From Sipunculus nudus (lineage: Eukaryota; Annelida; Sipuncula; Golfingiida; Sipunculidae), in the NCBI GenBank assembly GCA_026874595.1, contig JAPPUL010000036.1, positions 21,424-85,423 of the forward strand: DNA of 64,000 bases. The letters run 5' to 3'. Below, piece after piece: positions 48,523 through 60,763 of this stretch; position 1 is the first letter of the stretch, and each line of letters opens with the position of its first letter. The notes beneath the pieces were generated by a model. The model saw only the letters and a program-made list of their open reading frames with translations, searched no databases and was not told the DNA's origin. A program made the position numbers and the translations under genes.

Positions 48523-50563
48523 CTGCACATGACCCTCACACACATATCATCATATTGGCCATATCTCTAAAACCCAAAGACTCAATTACATAAACCATAG
48601 CTTATGTTCTTCGTCTGAGTCTTCTCCATAACCTGGTTAAGTCATCTGGTCTCGGTCTTGTGTCACTTTGTCAGTATGTCCATATAAACTTTATAAACGG
48701 AGGGAAACCTGAATGCACAGAGTCATGCAGGAATGCACGATGACACGCGTTTTAGTAAGACAAAGACTCGTGTAGGTATGAGCGACAATCAGCGCAGTTT
48801 GCTCGTTTTGTGTAGGGTCCATCGGGCCAAATGCCAATTCAGGCCCGCAGCCGACGGGATGAATTAATTGGCGTAGCGGGGACCACGGCCATTTCCTGGT
48901 AAAAACTTGTGAATAAATATACCGGATAGGCTGACCATTTTCTCAGGGCCATAGGAATGTCACCATTCCAGTGTGCCCTCAGACCTGGTCAGACCTGGTC
49001 AGACCTGGTCAGACCTAAAACGCGTGCCTGCACATCTGTGCGCATGCAGGTGATTGCTGTCCAAAGTTTTGGTCGGTGAGTCCTTCAGGAAAGGACCCGA
49101 ACAGTTTTTTTTTTAATTGCTTGCCGGAAATCTTCGATTTCTGCAGGCAGGTTGGTCAGTCGTGGATGTCTGTTTGTCTGTTTGTTGCTTGCCGGAAATC
49201 TTCGATTTCTGCAAGCAGGTTGGTCAGTCGCGGATGTCTGTTTGTCTGTTTGTTGCTTGCCGGAAATCTTCGATTTCTGCAAGCAGGTTGGTCAGTCGCG
49301 GATGTCTGTTTGTCTGTTTGTTTGTTTGTCTGTCTGTCTGTCTGTCTGTGTACTCTCTACAGGCCACAATTTTCCAGCAATTGCTTTCAAACTTATACAG
49401 CTGGTAGACAAGCAAAAGTCCTGGAGGCCTATTGTTTTTGGGCATTATAGGTCAAATGTCAAGGTCAAGGTCATCAAAAGTATACAAAACGGTTTTTTGT
49501 TCATATTTGTGTTAATATTGGTCGTATCTACTTCAACAGTAGCTCATTTTAATCGTCATTCCAAGGCCTGTTTTCTGGTGTGTAGCTGACTCAATTTGCG
49601 GTAACCATGGTAACGCATTTTTGGGGAAAAGTGCTGATATTTTTCTAAATTTGTCAGTTTTAAAGCTACAGAGGTCTAGTTTTTTGCTTCAGGTTGCATT
49701 CACCTAGTACTACAAGATTCTATTAAGAGTCTCGCAATATCTCGTATAATATCTCGTCAAACGAGATATTTCGAGATTTCAGTAATCTTGCCCTGGAGGC
49801 CACAGTTTTGCAGGAATCTTTTTGAAACTGGCATATCTTAAGTCCTACACTATTATCTCGAAATCAATTTTTCATTTTTTTAATTCGGCCGCTAGGGGGC
49901 GCTGGGTGCAAACCTCTCCAACATATCATGTTTTGGCAATATCTCCAAAATTATAAGCCTCAATTACAAAAACTATAGTTTATTTTTTTCCTCTAAGTCT
50001 TCTTCATGAACTCGTTTAGTCATCTGGTCTCAATCTTGTGTCACTTTGTCTGTGTGTCCGTCTGTTTCTCAGTTGTCCTCAAATCCGCTTGCTTGCCGGT
50101 TCTTTCGTCTCACATATAGCATTCTACAGGACACAGTTTTGAAAGAATCTTTTTAAAACTATTACATCTTATGTCTTACACTAATATCTCGAAACTGATT
50201 TTTCATTTTCCAGAATTGGCCGCTAGGGGGCGGTGCACTCTAACTTGCACAACATATCATTTTTTGGCCATATCTCCAAAACTATAAACCTCATTTACAT
50301 AAACTATAGCTTATTTTCTTCCTCTGGGTCTTTCAAAAAACCTTGTGTATTCATTTGGTCTCAATCTTGAGTCACTTTGTCTGTGTGTCCGTCTGTTTCT
50401 CAGTTGTCCTCAAATTCGCTTGCTTGCCGGTTCTTGCGTCTCACATATAGCATTCTACAGGACACAGTTTTGAAAGAATCTTTTTAAAACTATTACATCT
50501 TATGTCTTACACTAATATCTCGAAACCGATTTTTCATTTTCCAGAATTGGCCGCTAGGGGGCG
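48523..50563 (+). repeat. Satellite unit 23
   Basis: 2,041 bp. Diagnostic bases C/G/A. The equivalent unit in the previous composite block (unit 19) has G at 1813. Confidence 0.97.
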
Positions 50564-52604
50564 CTGCACATGACCCTCACACACATATCATCATATTGGC
50601 CATATCTCTAAAACCCAAAGACTCAATTACATAAACCATAGCTTATGTTCTTCGTCTGAGTCTTCTCCATAACCTGGTTAAGTCATCTGGTCTCGGTCTT
50701 GTGTCACTTTGTCAGTATGTCCATATAAACTTTATAAACGGAGGGAAACCTGAATGCACAGAGTCATGCAGGAATGCACGATGACACGCGTTTTAGTAAG
50801 ACAAAGACTCGTGTAGGTATGAGCGACAATCAGCGCAGTTTGCTCGTTTTGTGTAGGGTCCATCGGGCCAAATGCCAATTCAGGCCCGCAGCCGACGGGA
50901 TGAATTAATTGGCGTAGCGGGGACCACGGCCATTTCCTGGTAAAAACTTGTGAATAAATATACCGGATAGGCTGACCATTTTCTCAGGGCCATAGGAATG
51001 TCACCATTCCAGTGTGCCCTCAGACCTGGTCAGACCTGGTCAGACCTGGTCAGACCTAAAACGCGTGCCTGCACATCTGTGCGCATGCAGGTGATTGCTG
51101 TCCAAAGTTTTGGTCGGTGAGTCCTTCAGGAAAGGACCCGAACAGTTTTTTTTTTAATTGCTTGCCGGAAATCTTCGATTTCTGCAGGCAGGTTGGTCAG
51201 TCGTGGATGTCTGTTTGTCTGTTTGTTGCTTGCCGGAAATCTTCGATTTCTGCAAGCAGGTTGGTCAGTCGCGGATGTCTGTTTGTCTGTTTGTTGCTTG
51301 CCGGAAATCTTCGATTTCTGCAAGCAGGTTGGTCAGTCGCGGATGTCTGTTTGTCTGTTTGTTTGTTTGTCTGTCTGTCTGTCTGTCTGTGTACTCTCTA
51401 CAGGCCACAATTTTCCAGCAATTGCTTTCAAACTTATACAGCTGGTAGACAAGCAAAAGTCCTGGAGGCCTATTGTTTTTGGGCATTATAGGTCAAATGT
51501 CAAGGTCAAGGTCATCAAAAGTATACAAAACGGTTTTTTGTTCATATTTGTGTTAATATTGGTCGTATCTACTTCAACAGTAGCTCATTTTAATCGTCAT
51601 TCCAAGGCCTGTTTTCTGGTGTGTAGCTGACTCAATTTGCGGTAACCATGGTAACGCATTTTTGGGGAAAAGTGCTGATATTTTTCTAAATTTGTCAGTT
51701 TTAAAGCTACAGAGGTCTAGTTTTTTGCTTCAGGTTGCATTCACCTAGTACTACAAGATTCTATTAAGAGTCTCGCAATATCTCGTATAATATCTCGTCA
51801 AACGAGATATTTCGAGATTTCAGTAATCTTGCCCTGGAGGCCACAGTTTTGCAGGAATCTTTTTGAAACTGGCATATCTTAAGTCCTACACTATTATCTC
51901 GAAATCAATTTTTCATTTTTTTAATTCGGCCGCTAGGGGGCGCTGGGTGCAAACCTCTCCAACATATCATGTTTTGGCAATATCTCCAAAATTATAAGCC
52001 TCAATTACAAAAACTATAGTTTATTTTTTTCCTCTAAGTCTTCTTCATGAACTCGTTTAGTCATCTGGTCTCAATCTTGTGTCACTTTGTCTGTGTGTCC
52101 GTCTGTTTCTCAGTTGTCCTCAAATCCGCTTGCTTGCCGGTTCTTTCGTCTCACATATAGCATTCTACAGGACACAGTTTTGAAAGAATCTTTTTAAAAC
52201 TATTACATCTTATGTCTTACACTAATATCTCGAAACTGATTTTTCATTTTCCAGAATTGGCCGCTAGGGGGCGGTGCACTCTAACTTGCACAACATATCA
52301 TTTTTTGGCCATATCTCCAAAACTATAAACCTCATTTACATAAACTATAGCTTATTTTCTTCCTCTGGGTCTTTCAAAAAACCTTGTGTATTCATTTGGT
52401 CTCAATCTTGAGTCACTTTGTCTGTGTGTCCGTCTGTTTCTCAGTTGTCCTCAAATTCGCTTGCTTGCCGGTTCTTGCGTCTCACATATAGCATTCTACA
52501 GGACACAGTTTTGAAAGAATCTTTTTAAAACTATTACATCTTATGTCTTACACTAATATCTCGAAACCGATTTTTCATTTTCCAGAATTGGCCGCTAGGG
52601 GGCG
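50564..52604 (+). repeat. Satellite unit 24
   Basis: 2,041 bp. Diagnostic bases C/G/A, as in unit 1; starts the stretch that repeats the pattern of the window's left end. Confidence 0.97.
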
Positions 52605-54645
52605 CTGCACATGACCCTCACACACATATCATCATATTGGCCATATCTCTAAAACCCAAAGACTCAATTACATAAACCATAGCTTATGTTCTTCGTCTGA
52701 GTCTTCTCCATAACCTGGTTAAGTCATCTGGTCTCGGTCTTGTGTCACTTTGTCAGTATGTCCATATAAACTTTATAAACGGAGGGAAACCTGAATGCAC
52801 AGAGTCATGCAGGAATGCACGATGACACGCGTTTTAGTAAGACAAAGACTCGTGTAGGTATGAGCGACAATAAGCGCAGTTTGCTCGTTTTGTGTAGGGT
52901 CCATCGGGCCAAATGCCAATTCAGGCCCGCAGCCGACGGGATGAATTAATTGGCGTAGCGGGGACCACGGCCATTTCCTGGTAAAAACTTGTGAATAAAT
53001 ATACCGGATAGGCTGACCATTTTCTCAGGGCCATAGGAATGTCACCATTCCAGTGTGCCCTCAGACCTGGTCAGACCTGGTCAGACCTGGTCAGACCTAA
53101 AACGCGTGCCTGCACATCTGTGCGCATGCAGGTGATTGCTGTCCAAAGTTTTGGTCGGTGAGTCCTTCAGGAAAGGACCCGAACAGTTTTTTTTTTAATT
53201 GCTTGCCGGAAATCTTCGATTTCTGCAGGCAGGTTGGTCAGTCGTGGATGTCTGTTTGTCTGTTTGTTGCTTGCCGGAAATCTTCGATTTCTGCAAGCAG
53301 GTTGGTCAGTCGCGGATGTCTGTTTGTCTGTTTGTTGCTTGCCGGAAATCTTCGATTTCTGCAAGCAGGTTGGTCAGTCGCGGATGTCTGTTTGTCTGTT
53401 TGTTTGTTTGTCTGTCTGTCTGTCTGTCTGTGTACTCTCTACAGGCCACAATTTTCCAGCAATTGCTTTCAAACTTATACAGCTGGTAGACAAGCAAAAG
53501 TCCTGGAGGCCTATTGTTTTTGGGCATTATAGGTCAAATGTCAAGGTCAAGGTCATCAAAAGTATACAAAACGGTTTTTTGTTCATATTTGTGTTAATAT
53601 TGGTCGTATCTACTTCAACAGTAGCTCATTTTAATCGTCATTCCAAGGCCTGTTTTCTGGTGTGTAGCTGACTCAATTTGCGGTAACCATGGTAACGCAT
53701 TTTTGGGGAAAAGTGCTGATATTTTTCTAAATTTGTCAGTTTTAAAGCTACAGAGGTCTAGTTTTTTGCTTCAGGTTGCATTCACCTAGTACTACAAGAT
53801 TCTATTAAGAGTCTCGCAATATCTCGTATAATATCTCGTCAAACGAGATATTTCGAGATTTCAGTAATCTTGCCCTGGAGGCCACAGTTTTGCAGGAATC
53901 TTTTTGAAACTGGCATATCTTAAGTCCTACACTATTATCTCGAAATCAATTTTTCATTTTTTTAATTCGGCCGCTAGGGGGCGCTGGGTGCAAACCTCTC
54001 CAACATATCATGTTTTGGCAATATCTCCAAAATTATAAGCCTCAATTACAAAAACTATAGTTTATTTTTTTCCTCTAAGTCTTCTTCATGAACTCGTTTA
54101 GTCATCTGGTCTCAATCTTGTGTCACTTTGTCTGTGTGTCCGTCTGTTTCTCAGTTGTCCTCAAATCCGCTTGCTTGCCGGTTCTTTCGTCTCACATATA
54201 GCATTCTACAGGACACAGTTTTGAAAGAATCTTTTTAAAACTATTACATCTTATGTCTTACACTAATATCTCGAAACTGATTTTTCATTTTCCAGAATTG
54301 GCCGCTAGGGGGCGGTGCACTCTAACTTGCACAACATATCATTTTTTGGCCATATCTCCAAAACTATAAACCTCATTTACATAAACTATAGCTTATTTTC
54401 TTCCTCTGGGTCTTTCAAAAAACCTTGTGTATTCATTTGGTCTCAATCTTGAGTCACTTTGTCTGTGTGTCCGTCTGTTTCTCAGTTGTCCTCAAATTCG
54501 CTTGCTTGCCGGTTCTTGCGTCTCACATATAGCATTCTACAGGACACAGTTTTGAAAGAATCTTTTTAAAACTATTACATCTTATGTCTTACACTAATAT
54601 CTCGAAACCGATTTTTCATTTTCCAGAATTGGCCGCTAGGGGGCG
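52605..54645 (+). repeat. Satellite unit 25
   Basis: 2,041 bp. Diagnostic bases A/G/A, as in unit 2. Confidence 0.97.
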
Positions 54646-56676
54646 CTGCACATGACCCTCACACACATATCATCATATTGGCCATATCTCTAAAACCCAA
54701 AGACTCAATTACATAAACCATAGCTTATGTTCTTCGTCTGAGTCTTCTCCATAACCTGGTTAAGTCATCTGGTCTCGGTCTTGTGTCACTTTGTCAGTAT
54801 GTCCATATAAACTTTATAAACGGAGGGAAACCTGAATGCACAGAGTCATGCAGGAATGCACGATGACACGCGTTTTAGTAAGACAAAGACTCGTGTAGGT
54901 ATGAGCGACAATCAGCGCAGTTTGCTCGTTTTGTGTAGGGTCCATCGGGCCAAATGCCAATTCAGGCCCGCAGCCGACGGGATGAATTAATTGGCGTAGC
55001 GGGGACCACGGCCATTTCCTGGTAAAAACTTGTGAATAAATATACCGGATAGGCTGACCATTTTCTCAGGGCCATAGGAATGTCACCATTCCAGTGTGCC
55101 CTCAGACCTGGTCAGACCTGGTCAGACCTAAAACGCGTGCCTGCACATCTGTGCGCATGCAGGTGATTGCTGTCCAAAGTTTTGGTCGGTGAGTCCTTCA
55201 GGAAAGGACCCGAACAGTTTTTTTTTTAATTGCTTGCCGGAAATCTTCGATTTCTGCAGGCAGGTTGGTCAGTCGTGGATGTCTGTTTGTCTGTTTGTTG
55301 CTTGCCGGAAATCTTCGATTTCTGCAAGCAGGTTGGTCAGTCGCGGATGTCTGTTTGTCTGTTTGTTGCTTGCCGGAAATCTTCGATTTCTGCAAGCAGG
55401 TTGGTCAGTCGCGGATGTCTGTTTGTCTGTTTGTTTGTTTGTCTGTCTGTCTGTCTGTCTGTGTACTCTCTACAGGCCACAATTTTCCAGCAATTGCTTT
55501 CAAACTTATACAGCTGGTAGACAAGCAAAAGTCCTGGAGGCCTATTGTTTTTGGGCATTATAGGTCAAATGTCAAGGTCAAGGTCATCAAAAGTATACAA
55601 AACGGTTTTTTGTTCATATTTGTGTTAATATTGGTCGTATCTACTTCAACAGTAGCTCATTTTAATCGTCATTCCAAGGCCTGTTTTCTGGTGTGTAGCT
55701 GACTCAATTTGCGGTAACCATGGTAACGCATTTTTGGGGAAAAGTGCTGATATTTTTCTAAATTTGTCAGTTTTAAAGCTACAGAGGTCTAGTTTTTTGC
55801 TTCAGGTTGCATTCACCTAGTACTACAAGATTCTATTAAGAGTCTCGCAATATCTCGTATAATATCTCGTCAAACGAGATATTTCGAGATTTCAGTAATC
55901 TTGCCCTGGAGGCCACAGTTTTGCAGGAATCTTTTTGAAACTGGCATATCTTAAGTCCTACACTATTATCTCGAAATCAATTTTTCATTTTTTTAATTCG
56001 GCCGCTAGGGGGCGCTGGGTGCAAACCTCTCCAACATATCATGTTTTGGCAATATCTCCAAAATTATAAGCCTCAATTACAAAAACTATAGTTTATTTTT
56101 TTCCTCTAAGTCTTCTTCATGAACTCGTTTAGTCATCTGGTCTCAATCTTGTGTCACTTTGTCTGTGTGTCCGTCTGTTTCTCAGTTGTCCTCAAATCCG
56201 CTTGCTTGCCGGTTCTTTCGTCTCACATATAGCATTCTACAGGACACAGTTTTGAAAGAATCTTTTTAAAACTATTACATCTTATGTCTTACACTAATAT
56301 CTCGAAACTGATTTTTCATTTTCCAGAATTGGCCGCTAGGGGGCGGTGCACTCTAACTTGCACAACATATCATTTTTTGGCCATATCTCCAAAACTATAA
56401 ACCTCATTTACATAAACTATAGCTTATTTTCTTCCTCTGGGTCTTTCGAAAAACCTTGTGTATTCATTTGGTCTCAATCTTGAGTCACTTTGTCTGTGTG
56501 TCCGTCTGTTTCTCAGTTGTCCTCAAATTCGCTTGCTTGCCGGTTCTTGCGTCTCACATATAGCATTCTACAGGACACAGTTTTGAAAGAATCTTTTTAA
56601 AACTATTACATCTTATGTCTTACACTAATATCTCGAAACCGATTTTTCATTTTCCAGAATTGGCCGCTAGGGGGCG
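54646..56676 (+). repeat. Satellite unit 26, 10 bp short
   Basis: 2,031 bp. One CAGACCTGGT copy is missing, as in unit 3. Diagnostic bases C/G/G. Confidence 0.97.
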
Positions 56677-58717
56677 CTGCACATGACCCTCACACACATA
56701 TCATCATATTGGCCATATCTCTAAAACCCAAAGACTCAATTACATAAACCATAGCTTATGTTCTTCGTCTGAGTCTTCTCCATAACCTGGTTAAGTCATC
56801 TGGTCTCGGTCTTGTGTCACTTTGTCAGTATGTCCATATAAACTTTATAAACGGAGGGAAACCTGAATGCACAGAGTCATGCAGGAATGCACGATGACAC
56901 GCGTTTTAGTAAGACAAAGACTCGTGTAGGTATGAGCGACAATAAGCGCAGTTTGCTCGTTTTGTGTAGGGTCCATCGGGCCAAATGCCAATTCAGGCCC
57001 GCAGCCGACGGGATGAATTAATTGGCGTAGCGGGGACCACGGCCATTTCCTGGTAAAAACTTGTGAATAAATATACCGGATAGGCTGACCATTTTCTCAG
57101 GGCCATAGGAATGTCACCATTCCAGTGTGCCCTCAGACCTGGTCAGACCTGGTCAGACCTGGTCAGACCTAAAACGCGTGCCTGCACATCTGTGCGCATG
57201 CAGGTGATTGCTGTCCAAAGTTTTGGTCGGTGAGTCCTTCAGGAAAGGACCCGAACAGTTTTTTTTTTAATTGCTTGCCGGAAATCTTCGATTTCTGCAG
57301 GCAGGTTGGTCAGTCGTGGATGTCTGTTTGTCTGTTTGTTGCTTGCCGGAAATCTTCGATTTCTGCAAGCAGGTTGGTCAGTCGCGGATGTCTGTTTGTC
57401 TGTTTGTTGCTTGCCGGAAATCTTCGATTTCTGCAAGCAGGTTGGTCAGTCGCGGATGTCTGTTTGTCTGTTTGTTTGTTTGTCTGTCTGTCTGTCTGTC
57501 TGTGTACTCTCTACAGGCCACAATTTTCCAGCAATTGCTTTCAAACTTATACAGCTGGTAGACAAGCAAAAGTCCTGGAGGCCTATTGTTTTTGGGCATT
57601 ATAGGTCAAATGTCAAGGTCAAGGTCATCAAAAGTATACAAAACGGTTTTTTGTTCATATTTGTGTTAATATTGGTCGTATCTACTTCAACAGTAGCTCA
57701 TTTTAATCGTCATTCCAAGGCCTGTTTTCTGGTGTGTAGCTGACTCAATTTGCGGTAACCATGGTAACGCATTTTTGGGGAAAAGTGCTGATATTTTTCT
57801 AAATTTGTCAGTTTTAAAGCTACAGAGGTCTAGTTTTTTGCTTCAGGTTGCATTCACCTAGTACTACAAGATTCTATTAAGAGTCTCGCAATATCTCGTA
57901 TAATATCTCGTCAAACGAGATATTTCGAGATTTCAGTAATCTTGCCCTGGAGGCCACAGTTTTGCAGGAATCTTTTTGAAACTGGCATATCTTAAGTCCT
58001 ACACTATTATCTCGAAATCAATTTTTCATTTTTTTAATTCGGCCGCTAGGGGGCGCTGGGTGCAAACCTCTCCAACATATCATGTTTTGGCAATATCTCC
58101 AAAATTATAAGCCTCAATTACAAAAACTATAGTTTATTTTTTTCCTCTAAGTCTTCTTCATGAACTCGTTTAGTCATCTGGTCTCAATCTTGTGTCACTT
58201 TGTCTGTGTGTCCGTCTGTTTCTCAGTTGTCCTCAAATCCGCTTGCTTGCCGGTTCTTTCGTCTCACATATAGCATTCTACAGGACACAGTTTTGAAAGA
58301 ATCTTTTTAAAACTATTACATCTTATGTCTTACACTAATATCTCGAAACTGATTTTTCATTTTCCAGAATTGGCCGCTAGGGGGCGGTGCACTCTAACTT
58401 GCACAACATATCATTTTTTGGCCATATCTCCAAAACTATAAACCTCATTTACATAAACTATAGCTTATTTTCTTCCTCTGGGTCTTTCGAAAAACCTTGT
58501 GTATTCATTTGGTCTCAATCTTGAGTCACTTTGTCTGTGTGTCCGTCTGTTTCTCAGTTGTCCTCAAATTCGCTTGCTTGCCGGTTCTTGCGTCTCACAT
58601 ATAGCATTCTACAGGACACAGTTTTGAAAGAATCTTTTTAAAACTATTACATCTTATGTCTTACACTAATATCTCGAAACCGATTTTTCATTTTCCAGAA
58701 TTGGCCGCTAGGGGGCG
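56677..58717 (+). repeat. Satellite unit 27
   Basis: 2,041 bp. Diagnostic bases A/G/G. It corresponds to unit 4 but lacks that unit's A at offset 1806. Confidence 0.97.
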
Positions 58718-60763
58718 CTGCACATGACCCTCACACACATATCATCATATTGGCCATATCTCTAAAACCCAAAGACTCAATTACATAAACCATAGCTTAT
58801 GTTCTTCGTCTGAGTCTTCTCCATAACCTGGTTAAGTCATCTGGTCTCGGTCTTGTGTCACTTTGTCAGTATGTCCATATAAACTTTATAAACGGAGGGA
58901 AACCTGAATGCACAGAGTCATGCAGGAATGCACGATGACACGCGTTTTAGTAAGACAAAGACTCGTGTAGGTATGAGCGACAATCAGCGCAGTTTGCTCG
59001 TTTTGTGTAGGGTCCATCGGGCCAAATGCCAATTCAGGCCCGCAGCCGACGGGATGAATTAATTGGCGTAGCGGGGACCACGGCCATTTCCTGGTAAAAA
59101 CTTGTGAATAAATATACCGGATAGGCTGACCATTTTCTCAGGGCCATAGGAATGTCACCATTCCAGTGTGCCCTCAGACCTGGTCAGACCTGGTCAGACC
59201 TGGTCAGACCTAAAACGCGTGCCTGCACATCTGTGCGCATGCAGGTGATTGCTGTCCAAAGTTTTGGTCGGTGAGTCCTTCAGGAAAGGACCCGAACAGT
59301 TTTTTTTTTAATTGCTTGCCGGAAATCTTCGATTTCTGCAGGCAGGTTGGTCAGTCGTGGATGTCTGTTTGTCTGTTTGTTGCTTGCCGGAAATCTTCGA
59401 TTTTCTGCAAGCAGGTTGGTCAGTCGCGGATGTCTGTTTGTCTGTTTGTTGCTTGCCGGAAATCTTCGATTTCTGCAAGCAGGTTGGTCAGTCGCGGATG
59501 TCTGTTTGTCTGTTTGTTTGTTTGTCTGTCTGTCTGTCTGTCTGTGTACTCTCTACAGGCCACAATTTTCCAGCAATTGCTTTCAAACTTATACAGCTGG
59601 TAGACAAGCAAAAGTCCTGGAGGCCTATTGTTTTTGGGCATTATAGGTCAAATGTCAAGGTCAAGGTCATCAAAAGTATACAAAACGGTTTTTTGTTCAT
59701 ATTTGTGTTAATATTGGTCGTATCTACTTCAACAGTAGCTCATTTTAATCGTCATTCCAAGGCCTGTTTTCTGGTGTGTAGCTGACTCAATTTGCGGTAA
59801 CCATGGTAACGCATTTTTGGGGAAAAGTGCTGATATTTTTCTAAATTTGTCAGTTTTAAAGCTACAGAGGTCTAGTTTTTTGCTTCAGGTTGCATTCACC
59901 TAGTACTACAAGATTCTATTAAGAGTCTCGCAATATCTCGTATAATATCTCGTCAAACGAGATATTTCGAGATTTCAGTAATCTTGCCCTGGAGGCCACA
60001 GTTTTGCAGGAATCTTTTTGAAACTGGCATATCTTAAGTCCTACACTATTATCTCGAAATCAATTTTTCATTTTTTTAATTCGGCCGCTAGGGGGCGCTG
60101 GGTGCAAACCTCTCCAACATATCATGTTTTGGCAATATCTCCAAAATTATAAGCCTCAATTACAAAAACTATAGTTTATTTTTTTCCTCTAAGTCTTCTT
60201 CATGAACTCGTTTAGTCATCTGGTCTCAATCTTGTGTCACTTTGTCTGTGTGTCCGTCTGTTTCTCAGTTGTCCTCAAATCCGCTTGCTTGCCGGTTCTT
60301 TCGTCTCACATATAGCATTCTACAGGACACAGTTTTGAAAGAATCCTTTTTAAAACTATTACATCTTATGTCTTACACTAATATCTCGAAACTGATTTTT
60401 CATTTTCCAGAATTGGCCGCTAGGGGGCGGTGCACTCTAACTTGCACAACATATCATTTTTTGGCCATATCTCCAAAACTATAAACCTCATTTACATAAA
60501 CTATAGCTTATTTTCTTCCTCTGGGTCTTTCGAAAAACCTTGTGTATTCATTTGGTCTCAATCTTGAGTCACTTTGTCTGTGTGTCCGTCTGTTTCTCAG
60601 TTGTCCTCAAATTCGCTTGCTTGCCGGTTCTTGCGTCTCACATATAGCATTCTACAGGACACAGTTTTGAAAGAATCTTTTTAAAAACTATTACATCTTA
60701 TGTCTATACACTAATATCTCGAAACCGATTTTTCATTTTCCAGAATTGGCCGCTAGGGGGGCG
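58718..60763 (+). repeat. Satellite unit 28 with five inserted bases
   Basis: 2,046 bp. Diagnostic bases C/G/G. Extra single bases lie at about 59401, 60346, 60683-60687, 60706 and 60756-60761 (six G in the CTCF-like motif). Confidence 0.95.
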
